The notes beneath the pieces are model-generated. The model searched no databases and had not been told where the DNA came from. It saw only the letters and a list, made by a program, of their open reading frames with translations. A DNA stretch of 64,000 nucleotides from assembly GCF_015477805.1 (NCBI RefSeq), contig NZ_JADLQL010000006.1, positions 310,001 to 374,000 on the forward strand, in the 5' to 3' direction. Of the stretch, positions 1 through 8,379 are shown in pieces (the first letter of the stretch is position 1; every line of letters starts with the position of its first letter). The translations under genes and the position numbers were made by a program. The stretch comes from Nocardia flavorosea (lineage in GTDB: Bacteria > Actinomycetota > Actinomycetes > Mycobacteriales > Mycobacteriaceae).

Positions 1-616
1 CGTTGTCGAGGTAGGCGGCGGCGTGGTAGTTCAGCTGGGAGAGCATCACGTCCCGGAGTGATACATCGATCTGGCCGCCTTTCCCGGAGACGATCTGAGC
101 GAGCAGGCCGAGGGCGGCGGTGAGGCCGGTGGAGTTGTCGGCCGAGGAATAGCCGGGCAATGTGGGCGGACCGGCGGGGTCGCCGGTGAGGGCGGCGACC
201 CCGGTCGCGGCCTGGACCACGTAGTCGAATGCGGGGTCGTCGCCGTTGTCGAGGCCGAAACCGGTGAGGGCGACGCAGACGATGCGGTCGTTGTGGTGGC
301 GCAGCGCGTCGTAGGTGAGACCGAGTTTGCGGATCGCCGACGGTTTGAGGTTCACCAGGAGCGCATGGGATTCGACGGCCAACTCCCCCAGCCGCCGCTG
401 TCCGGCATCCGAGGTCAGATCCAGGCAGATGCTGCGTTTCCCGCGGTTGAGGCTCGCGAAATAGGAGTCGCCGACCTTGCGGGAGATATCCCCGCCCGGG
501 GGTTCGAGTTTGGTCACCTCGGCACCCAAGTCGGCCAGCATCATGGTGGCGTAGGGGCCGGCCAGCATGGTGCCCACTTCCAGCACCCGGATCCCGGCCA
601 AGGGGCCCGCAGTCAT
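1..616 (-). CDS. Family III (CaiB/BaiF) CoA-transferase, N-terminal part, cut by window edge
   Basis: The first 205 codons of a family III CoA-transferase, an enzyme class that moves CoA between carboxylic acids through an enzyme-bound anhydride. The N-terminus shows the Rossmann-like start (VLEVGTMLAGPYATMMLADL, residues 12-31). The stretch ADNSTGLTAALGLLAQ follows, and its Asp (residue 160) sits where the catalytic Asp of the family is expected. The C-terminal half lies outside the window. The ATG at 616 overlaps the stop of the preceding mini-gene (ATGA), and an AAGGAG ribosome site lies inside that mini-gene, so translation is probably coupled. It is the last visible gene of the mutase/LLM operon. 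The acid or CoA donor cannot be told. Confidence 0.9.
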   Translation of the reverse strand, partial: MTAGPLAGIRVLEVGTMLAGPYATMMLADLGAEVTKLEPPGGDISRKVGDSYFASLNRGKRSICLDLTSDAGQRRLGELAVESHALLVNLKPSAIRKLGLTYDALRHHNDRIVCVALTGFGLDNGDDPAFDYVVQAATGVAALTGDPAGPPTLPGYSSADNSTGLTAALGLLAQIVSGKGGQIDVSLRDVMLSQLNYHAAAYLDN

Positions 617-684
617 CGAAGCTCCTTCGGGACAGGTGCGTGCAGTCCGCGGAGGCCGCGGCGCCGTGAGAAGTAGCGGATCAT
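613..684 (-). CDS. Mini-gene 2: 23-residue Arg-rich peptide (second tandem copy)
   Basis: A 23-codon reading frame with the core RRRGLRGLHAP and the ending PKELR. Its ATG (684-682) overlaps the stop of mini-gene 1, and its own TGA overlaps the ATG of the CoA-transferase, so the chain LLM, mini 1, mini 2, CoA-transferase has no untranslated gap. The last codons AAG GAG double as the Shine-Dalgarno sequence of the next gene. It matches mini-gene 1 at 15 of 23 residues. It could be a coupling or leader peptide, or a small basic functional peptide; I do not recognise a named family. Confidence 0.5.
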   Translation of the reverse strand: MIRYFSRRRGLRGLHAPVPKELR

Positions 685-752
685 CGAAACTCCTTCGAAG
701 CGGGCGCATGCAGTCCGCGGAAGCCGCGGCGCAGGCGGAGGTAGCGCATCAT
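617..752 (-). repeat. Tandem 68-nt imperfect direct repeat, two units
   Basis: Two abutting 68-nt units (752-685 and 684-617, read on the minus strand), about 79 percent identical by my hand count of 14 differences. Each unit encodes one mini-gene. Three ATG codons (752, 684, 616) are therefore spaced exactly 68 nt apart, the third being the CoA-transferase start. The most conserved stretches cover the codons for RRG, RGLHAP and the AAGGAG ribosome site. Confidence 0.85.
681..752 (-). CDS. Mini-gene 1: 23-residue Arg-rich peptide (first tandem copy)
   Basis: A 23-codon frame beginning ATG ATG with the core RRGFRGLHAP and the ending SKEFR. Its start overlaps the TGA of the LLM gene in ATGA form. 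No Shine-Dalgarno is seen ahead of it, so it would depend on coupling to the LLM gene. Its own AAGGAG near the 3' end can serve mini-gene 2. The paired copy and conserved spacing argue that the frame is translated. Function unknown. Confidence 0.5.
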   Translation of the reverse strand: MMRYLRLRRGFRGLHAPASKEFR

Positions 753-1705
753 CGGAGATCGCGAGCGATTTCCGCGATCATCTCGCGGGTGCGGCGTTTG
801 GAGGCGATCAGTTCGTCGCGGTTGTCGCCGATGGGCAGCAGGCGCACGGAGAGATCGGTCGCACCGGCCTCCGCGTAGCGGCGCAGGCCCGCCGCAATGG
901 CCTCCTCGTCGCCGGCGATGCAGATATCGCCGATATCCTTGGCCGCGCCTTTTTCCAGGAGTCGCTGATAGTTCGGAGAAACCTCGGCTTCGCCCAGGAT
1001 GCGGTTGGCGCGTTCGCGGGCGGTGTCGATCTCGCCGGAAGCGCACAGGCAGATGGGCAGTCCGGCGACGATGCGCGGGGCGGCGCGACCGGCATCGGCG
1101 GCGGCTTTGGTGATCCGTGGAACGACGTGGTCGGCGATGGCGCGTTCGTCGGCCATCCACAGAATGGTGCCGTCGGTGTGTTCTCCCGCGATCCGCAGCA
1201 TCACCGGGCCGAGCGCCGCGATCAGCACCGGCAGCGGGGTCACCGGGCCGAGGTCCAGCTGGTTGTTCACCGTGAAGCTGCCGTTCGCGACCGCCACCTT
1301 CCCCGGGCCGTTCAACGCCGGGTTCAGCACCTCGAGATAGTCGCGGGAGTACGCGGCCGGTTTCTCGTAGGGAAGACCGAGCATGTCCTGCACGATCCAG
1401 TGGTGCGACGGTCCCACGCCCAGCGCGAGCCGGCCACCGGCCACGGCGTGCGCGGACAGCGCCTGCCGGGCCAGGGCGACGGGATGCTGCGCCTGGAGTG
1501 GTACCACGGCGGTACCGAGTTCGATGCGCTCGGTCACCGCGCCGAGCAGCGCGACAGTCGTCAAAGCGTCGAAGTCCGTGGGGATCTGCGGAATCCACGC
1601 CGTGTCCATACCGGCCGATTCGGCCCATTCGATGTCGTCGACCATCCGGGCGGCCTTGCGCGCGGTATCGCCGCGCTCGGGCCCGATCATCACGCCGATA
1701 CGCAC
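749..1705 (-). CDS. LLM-class F420-dependent oxidoreductase
   Basis: A 318-residue luciferase-like TIM-barrel protein of the F420-dependent class (MRIGVMIGPERGD start, then GGRLALGVGPSHHW near residues 90-105, and a C-terminal barrel end). Such enzymes carry out hydride transfer with reduced F420 on varied substrates. The start is GTG at 1705, preceded by GGAGG four bases away. It follows the small mutase subunit by 90 bp and overlaps mini-gene 1 at its stop. Its place between an acyl-CoA mutase and a CoA-transferase suggests reduction or oxidation of a CoA-linked or acid intermediate. This is inference; the substrate is unknown. Confidence 0.85.
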   Translation of the reverse strand: MRIGVMIGPERGDTARKAARMVDDIEWAESAGMDTAWIPQIPTDFDALTTVALLGAVTERIELGTAVVPLQAQHPVALARQALSAHAVAGGRLALGVGPSHHWIVQDMLGLPYEKPAAYSRDYLEVLNPALNGPGKVAVANGSFTVNNQLDLGPVTPLPVLIAALGPVMLRIAGEHTDGTILWMADERAIADHVVPRITKAAADAGRAAPRIVAGLPICLCASGEIDTARERANRILGEAEVSPNYQRLLEKGAAKDIGDICIAGDEEAIAAGLRRYAEAGATDLSVRLLPIGDNRDELIASKRRTREMIAEIARDLR

Positions 1706-1795
1706 GTTTCCTCCACTCTCACAACGAATTCAGAGGAGCCGCCGCCCACCGTCACGGCGGCGGCTCCGCCCCCGGACACCTGGCGATCCGGGAGA

Positions 1796-2197
1796 TCAGG
1801 ACGGGGCGGTGGTCCCGGTGAGGCCCCGCATTTCGGTGACCAGGACGTCGAGCGGTGTGCCGGTCGGGAAAACGGCCGCGACGCCCGCCTCCCGCAGTTT
1901 CTCGATATCTCCTTGCGGGATGGTGCCGCCGACGACTACCGAAATATCTCCGGCGTCGGCTGCGCGCAGGGCGTCCACCACCCGTTTGGTCAGAGCGACG
2001 TGCGCCCCGGACAGAATGCTCAGCCCGACCACGGCCACGTCCTCCTGCACGGCGATCGAGACGATGTCCTCGATCCGCTGCCGGATCCCGGTGTAGACGA
2101 CTTCGAATCCGGCGTCGCGCAGGGTGCGGGCGACGATCTTCGCGCCCCGGTCGTGACCGTCCAGGCCGGGCTTCGCGACCAGTACGCGCGCGGTCAT
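1796..2197 (-). CDS. Cobalamin-binding small subunit of acyl-CoA mutase
   Basis: A 133-residue B12-binding domain. The DxHxxG signature is present as DGHDRG (residues 13-18), with His15 the expected cobalt ligand. The SxL element (LSILSG) and the VVGGTIP glycine pair follow in the usual order. The start is placed at 2197, where ATG overlaps the TGA of the large subunit (TGATG), rather than at an upstream in-frame ATG lying inside that gene. It should combine with the large subunit to form a coenzyme-B12 carbon-skeleton mutase, as in isobutyryl-CoA or hydroxyisobutyryl-CoA mutases, where the two domains are separate chains. Confidence 0.93.
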   Translation of the reverse strand: MTARVLVAKPGLDGHDRGAKIVARTLRDAGFEVVYTGIRQRIEDIVSIAVQEDVAVVGLSILSGAHVALTKRVVDALRAADAGDISVVVGGTIPQGDIEKLREAGVAAVFPTGTPLDVLVTEMRGLTGTTAPS

Positions 2198-3774
2198 CAG
2201 AACACCACCGGCTGCTGGAATCGGCCCCAAACCGATTCGAGGGCGGCGGTCATCTCGCCCACCGTGCAGTAGGCACCGGCACAGTCGATCAGGCGAGGCA
2301 TGAGGTTGTCGTCTCCTTCCGCGGCCCGCGACAGCGCGGCCAGGGTGTCGCGTACGGCGGCGGAATCCCGTTCGGCCTTCACCTTGGCCAGCCGTTTCAG
2401 CTGGGTTTCCCGGCCATCGGCGTCCAGTTCGTAGGTGGAGATCTCCGGTGGCGGTTCATCGGAAACGAAAGTGTTCACGCCCACCACAGGTTTCGCGCCG
2501 GATTCGATCTCCTGGTGCAGTTTGTAGGCTTCGTCGGCGATCAGGCCCTGCAGGTAACCGTCTTCGATCGCGCGAATCATGCCGCCCCGGTTCTCCAGGT
2601 CGGTCATGATCTCCGCGATGGCCTCTTCGGTCTTGTCCGTCAGCGCCTCGACGAAATAGGAGCCGCCCAGCGGATCCGCCACCCGGGTGACCCCGGTTTC
2701 GTAGGCCAGGATCTGCTGGGTGCGCAACGCCATGGTCGCCGATTCCTCGCTGGGCAGCGCGAACGGCTCGTCCCAGGCCGCGGTGAACATCGATTGCACC
2801 CCGCCGAGTACCGCCGCCATCGCCTCGTAGGCGATGCGGACGAGATTGTTCTGCGCCTGCGGGGCGTAGAGGGAGGCGCCACCGGCGACACAGCCGAAGC
2901 GGAACATCGACGCCTTATCCGTGGTGGCGCCGTACCGTTCGCGCACGATGGTCGCCCAGCGGCGCCGGCCCGCACGGTATTTGGCGATCTCTTCGAAGAA
3001 GTCGCCGTGGGTGTAGAAGAAGAACGAGATCTGCGGGGCGAACTTCTCGATACTCATCCGCCCGCGTTCGACGACGGTATCGCAGTAGGTCACCCCGTCG
3101 GCGAGGGTGAAGGCCATCTCCTGGACCGCGGTCGCGCCGGCATCGCGGAAATGCGCGCCCGCCACCGAGATCGCGTTGAATCTGGGCACTTCCGCGGCGC
3201 AGAACTCGATGGTGTCGGCGATCAACCGCAGCGAGGGCTGCGGCGGCCAGATCCAGGTGCCGCGGGAGGCGTATTCCTTCAGGATGTCGTTCTGGATGGT
3301 GCCGGTGAGCTTTTCCCGCGGCACGCCCTTCTTCTCCGCAGCCGCCACATAGAAGGCGAGCAGGATCGCGGCCGTGCCGTTGATGGTGAAACTGGTGCTG
3401 ATCCGGTCCAGCGGGATGCCGTCGAACAGGATCTCGGCGTCGGCGAGGGTGTCGACCGCGACCCCGACCCGCCCGACCTCCTCCCCCACTTCGGGATCGT
3501 CGGAGTCGTAGCCGCATTGCGTGGGCAGGTCCAGCGCGACCGACAGGCCGGTGCCGCCCTGGTCGAGTAGATAACGATAGCGCCGGTTGGACTCTTCGGC
3601 CGTGCCGAAGCCCGAGTACTGCCGGAAGGTCCACAGCCGTCCCCGGTAACCGGTGGCGTAGTTGCCCCGGGTGAACGGAAACGCGCCGGGCGCGGGCGGT
3701 TCGGTATGCCGGTCGGCCGGCCCGTAGACCGGTTCGAGCGGGATACCCGAGGAGGTGTGGACTGCGTCGTTCAT
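2197..3774 (-). CDS. Acyl-CoA mutase large subunit, methylmalonyl-CoA mutase family
   Basis: A 525-residue substrate-binding TIM-barrel chain of the methylmalonyl-CoA mutase family, lacking the B12 domain, which is the next gene. RQYSGFGTAEESN places Tyr53 where methylmalonyl-CoA mutase has its substrate Tyr. KEYASRGTWIWPP places Arg171 where that enzyme has the carboxylate-binding Arg. Isobutyryl-CoA mutase has Phe/Gln and hydroxyisobutyryl-CoA mutase Ile/Gln at these sites, so a dicarboxylic acyl-CoA is the better guess. The start is ATG 3774 (MNDAVHT). No clear ribosome site precedes it, and ATG 3795 (MQVSYST) is possible. Operator-like bases lie just upstream. Confidence 0.93.
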   Translation of the reverse strand: MNDAVHTSSGIPLEPVYGPADRHTEPPAPGAFPFTRGNYATGYRGRLWTFRQYSGFGTAEESNRRYRYLLDQGGTGLSVALDLPTQCGYDSDDPEVGEEVGRVGVAVDTLADAEILFDGIPLDRISTSFTINGTAAILLAFYVAAAEKKGVPREKLTGTIQNDILKEYASRGTWIWPPQPSLRLIADTIEFCAAEVPRFNAISVAGAHFRDAGATAVQEMAFTLADGVTYCDTVVERGRMSIEKFAPQISFFFYTHGDFFEEIAKYRAGRRRWATIVRERYGATTDKASMFRFGCVAGGASLYAPQAQNNLVRIAYEAMAAVLGGVQSMFTAAWDEPFALPSEESATMALRTQQILAYETGVTRVADPLGGSYFVEALTDKTEEAIAEIMTDLENRGGMIRAIEDGYLQGLIADEAYKLHQEIESGAKPVVGVNTFVSDEPPPEISTYELDADGRETQLKRLAKVKAERDSAAVRDTLAALSRAAEGDDNLMPRLIDCAGAYCTVGEMTAALESVWGRFQQPVVF

Positions 3775-3800
3775 CGTTGAATACGATACTTGCATAAAAT

Positions 3801-3815
3801 GAGAATGCCAATACC
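3801..3815. promoter_or_regulatory. Weak GAGAAT-type operator half-site upstream of mutase genes
   Basis: GAGAAT-GCC-AATACC: one perfect half of the GAGAAT-N3-ATTCTC palindrome seen elsewhere in the window, with three mismatches in the second half. It lies 27 bp before the mutase ATG at 3774 (6 bp before the alternative at 3795) inside the 119-bp gap after the methyltransferase gene. Confidence 0.3.
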
Positions 3816-3893
3816 GCTCTGCGCGAATACATAATCGGCGTCGACAACCCCACCGGAAAACACAACTCCCACCGCGGCCCCGGCGACCAAGCC

Positions 3894-4730
3894 TCAGGCG
3901 GGACGCCGGGCCACCACGGCAAAGTTCAGCGGGATCCGGGGTGATCCCGCCTGGAGGGTCCAGCCCTGCGGGCAGGCAACGAGCCCGGGGAAGCCGCGCC
4001 AATCCATGTACGGCAGCTCGTGCACCGCTTCGATCCGCAGTCCGGCATCCAGCAGTGAACCGATGACCTCCCCCAGGCCGTGCCGCCATTCGTGCACCGC
4101 GGTCGAGGTGATCTGCCCGGCCGAGTTCTCGGTGTAACTACCCGAATCGGTGTAGGTCCGGGCACCTGTCCCGCCGAGATAGTCGTCGGTGATCTGCCAC
4201 GGCTCGAATTCCAGCGCGCCGAGGATCGGATGGTCGTCGCGGATCATGAATACCGCACCGGGTGCGAGGAGATCGTGGATCGAACGGGCCCAGCCGGCGA
4301 GGTCGGGCAGCCACAAGATGGTGCCGGTACTGGTGACGACGACATCGAACTGCCGGTCGATCAGCGCGGACGCGGCCCGCGCATCGCCCTCGACCCAGGT
4401 GATCTCGCGACCGTCGGCGCGGGCGATCCGGCCGGCATGGCGCAGCGAGTTGGGCGAGAGGTCGAGGCCGTGCACATCGACGGCGCCGAGGCGGGCCCAG
4501 GACAGCGTGTCGGTGCCGATATGACACTGCAGGTGCAGCAGCGACCGGCCGGTGATGCCGGTTTCGGGTAGGTGCGCGGACAGTACCGAGAGGTCGTTGC
4601 GCACCACCGACGAGACGGCTGCGGGGTCGGCCAGGAAAGCGTCGACGTCGTACATCTCGGACCGCCGGTGCACATCGGCCCGTTCGTCCCAGTTCGCGCG
4701 GTTGGCGGCGATGGCTTCGGTCTCGTCCAT
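3894..4730 (-). CDS. SAM-dependent class I methyltransferase
   Basis: A 278-residue methyltransferase. Motif I is LHLQCHIGTDTLSWARLGA (about residues 65-85), followed by the acidic loop VHGLDLSPNSL, a motif II region ITWVEGDARAAS and FDVVVTSTGTILWLPDL. A ribosome site GAGGAG precedes the ATG at 4730. It is divergent from the TetR gene at 4815, with a dyad operator between them, and is the first gene of the leftward mutase operon, 119 bp ahead of the mutase. The substrate is unknown. Confidence 0.85.
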   Translation of the reverse strand: MDETEAIAANRANWDERADVHRRSEMYDVDAFLADPAAVSSVVRNDLSVLSAHLPETGITGRSLLHLQCHIGTDTLSWARLGAVDVHGLDLSPNSLRHAGRIARADGREITWVEGDARAASALIDRQFDVVVTSTGTILWLPDLAGWARSIHDLLAPGAVFMIRDDHPILGALEFEPWQITDDYLGGTGARTYTDSGSYTENSAGQITSTAVHEWRHGLGEVIGSLLDAGLRIEAVHELPYMDWRGFPGLVACPQGWTLQAGSPRIPLNFAVVARRPA

Positions 4731-4774
4731 GATCTGTTCTCCTCGGCAGTCGGATGCGGGGCGCCACGCTTTGT

Positions 4775-4788
4775 ATCACGCCTGTGAT
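4775..4788. promoter_or_regulatory. Dyad operator between methyltransferase and TetR genes
   Basis: ATCAC-GCCT-GTGAT, a perfect 5-bp inverted repeat in the 84-bp divergent gap. It is a plausible site for the TetR protein encoded at 4815, which would then control both itself and the methyltransferase/mutase operon. Confidence 0.5.
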
Positions 4789-4814
4789 GTAACCGGGAAG
4801 CGGTTTTCTAGACT

Positions 4815-5399
4815 GTGCCCGTGCCGATCCGGATAGATGCCGATACGCGACGCCGCCATATCGTCGAAGCCGCCCTGCGCCTCATCGTGGCCGGCGGACC
4901 CGCCGCCGCCACTTTCCGCAAGGTCGCCGCCGAGGCCCGGCTGAACATCGGTTCGGTGCGCCACTACTTCGCCGACCACGAAACCCTGGTCGTCGCCGTG
5001 GCCACCGAAGTCGGCGACCGGATGGACCGGCGCCTCGCCCGCCATCCCGCCGGGGCGGCGGGTGACCGCGCCGCGGCCAAACGTCACCTGCTGCGAGTGC
5101 TCGAAGAATTGGTCCCCCTGGACGACGAGCGGCACCGCGAAGCGGTCATCCTCATGGAGGTCGTCACCGCCGCGCGTATCAATCCCGCGTTCGAACCGGT
5201 TGCCCGGCAGATGGCAGCGAGCCTGCGCCGGGTCCTCGTCGACGCGCTGACCGCCGCCGGGACCTCCGACCCCGGACAGCAGGCCGTGCACTTGGCCGCG
5301 CTCATCTCCGGCCTGTCATTGGACGCTGTCACTCCACACGGTTCGGTCGACCGGGACACACTCCGCGCCGTACTGGAACAGCATGTGGCGACACTCTGA
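4815..5399 (+). CDS. TetR/AcrR family transcriptional regulator
   Basis: A 194-residue repressor. The N-terminal helix-turn-helix covers roughly residues 12-55 (RRRHIVEAALRLIVAGG, then FRKVAAEARLNIGSVRHYF). The C-terminal ligand domain is variable. Starts are GTG 4815 or GTG 4821; neither has a Shine-Dalgarno sequence, so a leaderless transcript is possible. The divergent methyltransferase operon and the dyad at 4775-4788 suggest local control of the mutase genes. The ligand is unknown. Confidence 0.9.
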   Translation: MPVPIRIDADTRRRHIVEAALRLIVAGGPAAATFRKVAAEARLNIGSVRHYFADHETLVVAVATEVGDRMDRRLARHPAGAAGDRAAAKRHLLRVLEELVPLDDERHREAVILMEVVTAARINPAFEPVARQMAASLRRVLVDALTAAGTSDPGQQAVHLAALISGLSLDAVTPHGSVDRDTLRAVLEQHVATL

Positions 5400-5485
5400 C
5401 CGCCGTCGAGTGACATCGACACGCCAACGGTCACGAGCCAGTACGCGACGGGCGGGTACGACGGCAGCGAACAGGACCCGGGCGC

Positions 5486-5689
5486 TCAGCCCTCGATCGC
5501 GGCGCCGCAGACACCGCAGATCTCCAACTGATGGCGGCTCCAGCGCGCCACCGGAATGAAGAACAGCGTGAACTGCTTGAACTCCCGCACTCGCTGCCAC
5601 TGCGTCGTGTTGTGACAGCGCGGACAGGTCCGGGTAGTTCCGGGGCCGAGGTTCTGCCGTTTGGTGCCGAAACCGAAGATGAAGAACAT
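5486..5689 (-). CDS. Small zinc-ribbon protein
   Basis: A 67-residue protein with two Cys pairs, CPRC near residue 22 and CGVC near residue 58, typical of a zinc ribbon, separated by an aromatic stretch (FTLFFIPVARWS). The N-terminus MFFIFGFGTKRQ is conserved in small actinobacterial zinc-ribbon proteins. It lies at the downstream end of the long minus-strand catabolic block, 193 bp after the P450 gene, and may be a separate unit. No specific role can be assigned. Confidence 0.75.
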   Translation of the reverse strand: MFFIFGFGTKRQNLGPGTTRTCPRCHNTTQWQRVREFKQFTLFFIPVARWSRHQLEICGVCGAAIEG

Positions 5690-5882
5690 CAGCCCAGCGT
5701 AGAGGGCAGATCACGGAATGCCCCGCCCCCACTCCTCAGGACCGAAAGATCACCTGATTCGGTGCACCGGCGTGCTGCCGCCACCGCCGCGACGTCGATA
5801 ACAGGGCCGACATCCCAACGGAAAGATCGACCGGCGGAGGCCGCGGCCACATGATCGATGACTCCGGCCGTCCGGTGGCCCG

Positions 5883-7082
5883 TCAAAAGAATGCCGGCAT
5901 GCTTTCCCAGCCGCGCACAGTCGAGGTCGGCGAGAGTTCGGCGTTGCTGAGATCGACCTCCCATTCGGGGAAGCGTTTCAGGATTTCCTCCAGGGCGACC
6001 CGGCCCTCCAGCCGCGCCAGCGCGGAGCCCATGCAGAAATGGGTGCCGACACCGAAGGCGAGGTGGGGTCTGCTTTCGCGGTGGATATCGAAGATATCGG
6101 CGTCGGGACCGAATTGGCGGTGGTCGCGGTTGGCGGCGCCGACGAGCAGCATCATGGCGCTGCCCTCGGGAACCGTCTGCCCGTGGTATTCGATATCGCG
6201 GGTGACGTAGCGGGCCATGTGCGGGGCGGGGGGCTCGAAGCGCAGCAGTTCTTCGACGGCGGCGGGAATCAGCGACGGGTTCCGGACGAGATCGCGGCGT
6301 TGGCCGGGGTGTTCGGCGAGGACTTTTCCGGCCCAGCCGATCAGCCGGGTGGTGGTTTCGTTACCGGCTCCGGATACGACGTTGATGTAGGTGAGGACTT
6401 CCTCGCGAGTGAGGTGGCGCAGGGTGCCGGTTTCGTCCTCGAACTCGACGTTCAAGAGTTCGGAGATGATGTCGTCGGAGGGGTGTTCTGTGCGCCGGTC
6501 GACATATTTCTCGAAGAGTTCACCGCTGGCCATCCCCTCCGTGGACGCCTTCATCGGTTTGCCCGCTTCGGTGCGCATCTGCGCATCGGCGAAATCGCGG
6601 ACTGCCTCCTGGTCCTCCTCCGGGATACCCAGCAACATGCCGATGGTCCGCATGGGCATCCGGGCGCCGAGGTCGGCGATGAAATCGATTTTTCCGGTGC
6701 CGACCAGCGGGTCCAGGCTCTGGCAGCAGAATTCGCGGATCTTGGCCTCGAGCGCGGAGATCTTGCGCGGGGTGAACATGCGGGAGAGCAGTTTTCGGTG
6801 CATGGTGTGGATCGGCGGGTCCTCGAAAATTAGGACGCCCGGCGGTACTTCGATATTCGCCTTGATCAGCTCGATGATCGCGCCGCGAGCCGAGCTGAAG
6901 GTGTCCTTGTCGATCAGCGCGGCATTCACGTCGGCGAACCGGCTCAACGCGTAGAAGTCGTGGGTCTCGTTGTAGTAGAGCGGTTTTTCTTCGCGTATCC
7001 GTTTGAACATGGGATACGGGTCGGCATTCAGCTCGACGTCGTAGGGATCGTAGTAGATGTCTGCGGGCGCGGTGGCGGTCAC
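5883..7082 (-). CDS. Cytochrome P450
   Basis: A 399-residue soluble bacterial P450. The haem loop is FGVGTHFCMGSALAR with Cys350 as axial ligand. The I-helix oxygen-activation motif GAGNETTTR lies near residue 240, and the ExxR helix is VEELLRFEPP. The GTG start at 7082 has CAGGAGG eight bases upstream. It lies 37 bp after the second P450 gene and shares the operon with the ferredoxin at 8376. The CYP subfamily and substrate cannot be fixed by eye. Confidence 0.95.
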   Translation of the reverse strand: MTATAPADIYYDPYDVELNADPYPMFKRIREEKPLYYNETHDFYALSRFADVNAALIDKDTFSSARGAIIELIKANIEVPPGVLIFEDPPIHTMHRKLLSRMFTPRKISALEAKIREFCCQSLDPLVGTGKIDFIADLGARMPMRTIGMLLGIPEEDQEAVRDFADAQMRTEAGKPMKASTEGMASGELFEKYVDRRTEHPSDDIISELLNVEFEDETGTLRHLTREEVLTYINVVSGAGNETTTRLIGWAGKVLAEHPGQRRDLVRNPSLIPAAVEELLRFEPPAPHMARYVTRDIEYHGQTVPEGSAMMLLVGAANRDHRQFGPDADIFDIHRESRPHLAFGVGTHFCMGSALARLEGRVALEEILKRFPEWEVDLSNAELSPTSTVRGWESMPAFF

Positions 7083-7119
7083 AGCTGTTACCTCCTGTCG
7101 GTGCGGATACTTCGGCCGA

Positions 7120-8379
7120 TCACCACGTCACCGGCAGGCGGTAGACGCCGAAGGCCAGTTTGTCGTGTTTGAATTCGACCTCGTCGAACGGAATGGCCAG
7201 CCGCAGACCGGGCAGCCGGCGCAGCAGGGTTGTGAAGACGATCTGCAATTCCACCCGGGCCAGTTGCTGGCCGACGCATTGATGCGGGCCGAATCCGAAA
7301 CCGACGTGCAGGCGCGCGGTGCGGGTCAGATCCAGTCTGTCCGGATCGGGGAACTGGTTCGGATCCCAGTTCGCGGGCGCGAGGTCGATGATGACGCCCT
7401 CGCCGGCTTTGATCGTCCGGCCGCCGATCTCGATATCCGCCAGCGCGACCCGGCGCTGCCCGTTCTGGATGATGCTCAGATACCGCAGGAGTTCCTCGAC
7501 AGCGTTCGCGACCACCTTCGGGTCGTCGGTATCGCGCAGCAACGCCAGCTGGTCCGGATGTTCCAGCAGTGCGAGGGTGCCGAGCGCGATCATATTGGCG
7601 CTGGTCTCGTGGCCGGCGATGAGCACTCCGGTACCGATCTGCGCGGCTTCCTTCATGGAGATCTCCCCGGCGGTGACCCGTTCGGCGAGTTCGGTGACCA
7701 TATCCTCGGCCGGATCCGTCATCTTGGTCTTGATCAGGTCGATCAGGTACCGCGCCAAACCCACCCGGCCCTCGGCCGCTTCTTCGGCCGTGGCGTAACG
7801 GGACACCCCCGTGGTGGCGTGCTGCTGGAAGAACTCGTGGTCCGCGTAGGGCACACCGAGCATTTCGCTGATCACCAGCGACGGCACCGGCAGCGCGAGC
7901 GCTTCCACGAGATCCGCGGGCTGCGGACCGGCAAGGATGGCGTCGATATGGTCGTCGGTGATCTGCTGGATCGCCGGACGCAGGGCGTCGACGCGTTTCA
8001 CCGTGAACGGTTTCGTCATCATCCGGCGGAACCGGCTGTGCTCTGCGCCGTCGGTGTTGAACACCGATTTGGCACGGTGCTGCACCAGATCGAGCATGCC
8101 CTCGTTCCAGTGCGGGAAGCCGGGATGATGGTCCTCGACGCTGATCCGCGGATCGGACATGAGGGCTTTGAGTTCGGCGTAGCCGGTGACCAGCCACGGC
8201 GTACTGCCGTCCCAGATCCGGACGCGGCTCAGCGGGCGCTCGGTCACCAGGCCGAGTACTTCCGGCGGCGGCGCGAACGGGCATCCGGCGGCCCGTTCCA
8301 TCGGATACTCCAGGATCGGCCCGCTACCGGACACAGCGGCGGCACGGGCCTGGGATTCGGACGTATTCGTCACTGTCAC
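7120..8379 (-). CDS. Cytochrome P450, CYP105-like
   Basis: A 419-residue P450 resembling the CYP105 group. It has FGFGPHQCVGQQLAR with Cys368 as haem ligand, AGHETSANM in the I helix and EELLRYL as the ExxR motif. The N-terminus contains FPMERAAGCPFAPP-like sequence typical of this group. Its GTG start overlaps the ferredoxin stop (GTGA), a tight coupling that makes the ferredoxin its likely electron donor. Confidence 0.95.
   Translation of the reverse strand: MTVTNTSESQARAAAVSGSGPILEYPMERAAGCPFAPPPEVLGLVTERPLSRVRIWDGSTPWLVTGYAELKALMSDPRISVEDHHPGFPHWNEGMLDLVQHRAKSVFNTDGAEHSRFRRMMTKPFTVKRVDALRPAIQQITDDHIDAILAGPQPADLVEALALPVPSLVISEMLGVPYADHEFFQQHATTGVSRYATAEEAAEGRVGLARYLIDLIKTKMTDPAEDMVTELAERVTAGEISMKEAAQIGTGVLIAGHETSANMIALGTLALLEHPDQLALLRDTDDPKVVANAVEELLRYLSIIQNGQRRVALADIEIGGRTIKAGEGVIIDLAPANWDPNQFPDPDRLDLTRTARLHVGFGFGPHQCVGQQLARVELQIVFTTLLRRLPGLRLAIPFDEVEFKHDKLAFGVYRLPVTW

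Noticed and set aside
1855..3570. 571-codon open frame on the plus strand
   Set aside because: Antisense to the B12 mutase subunits; Gly/Arg/His-rich with no motif.
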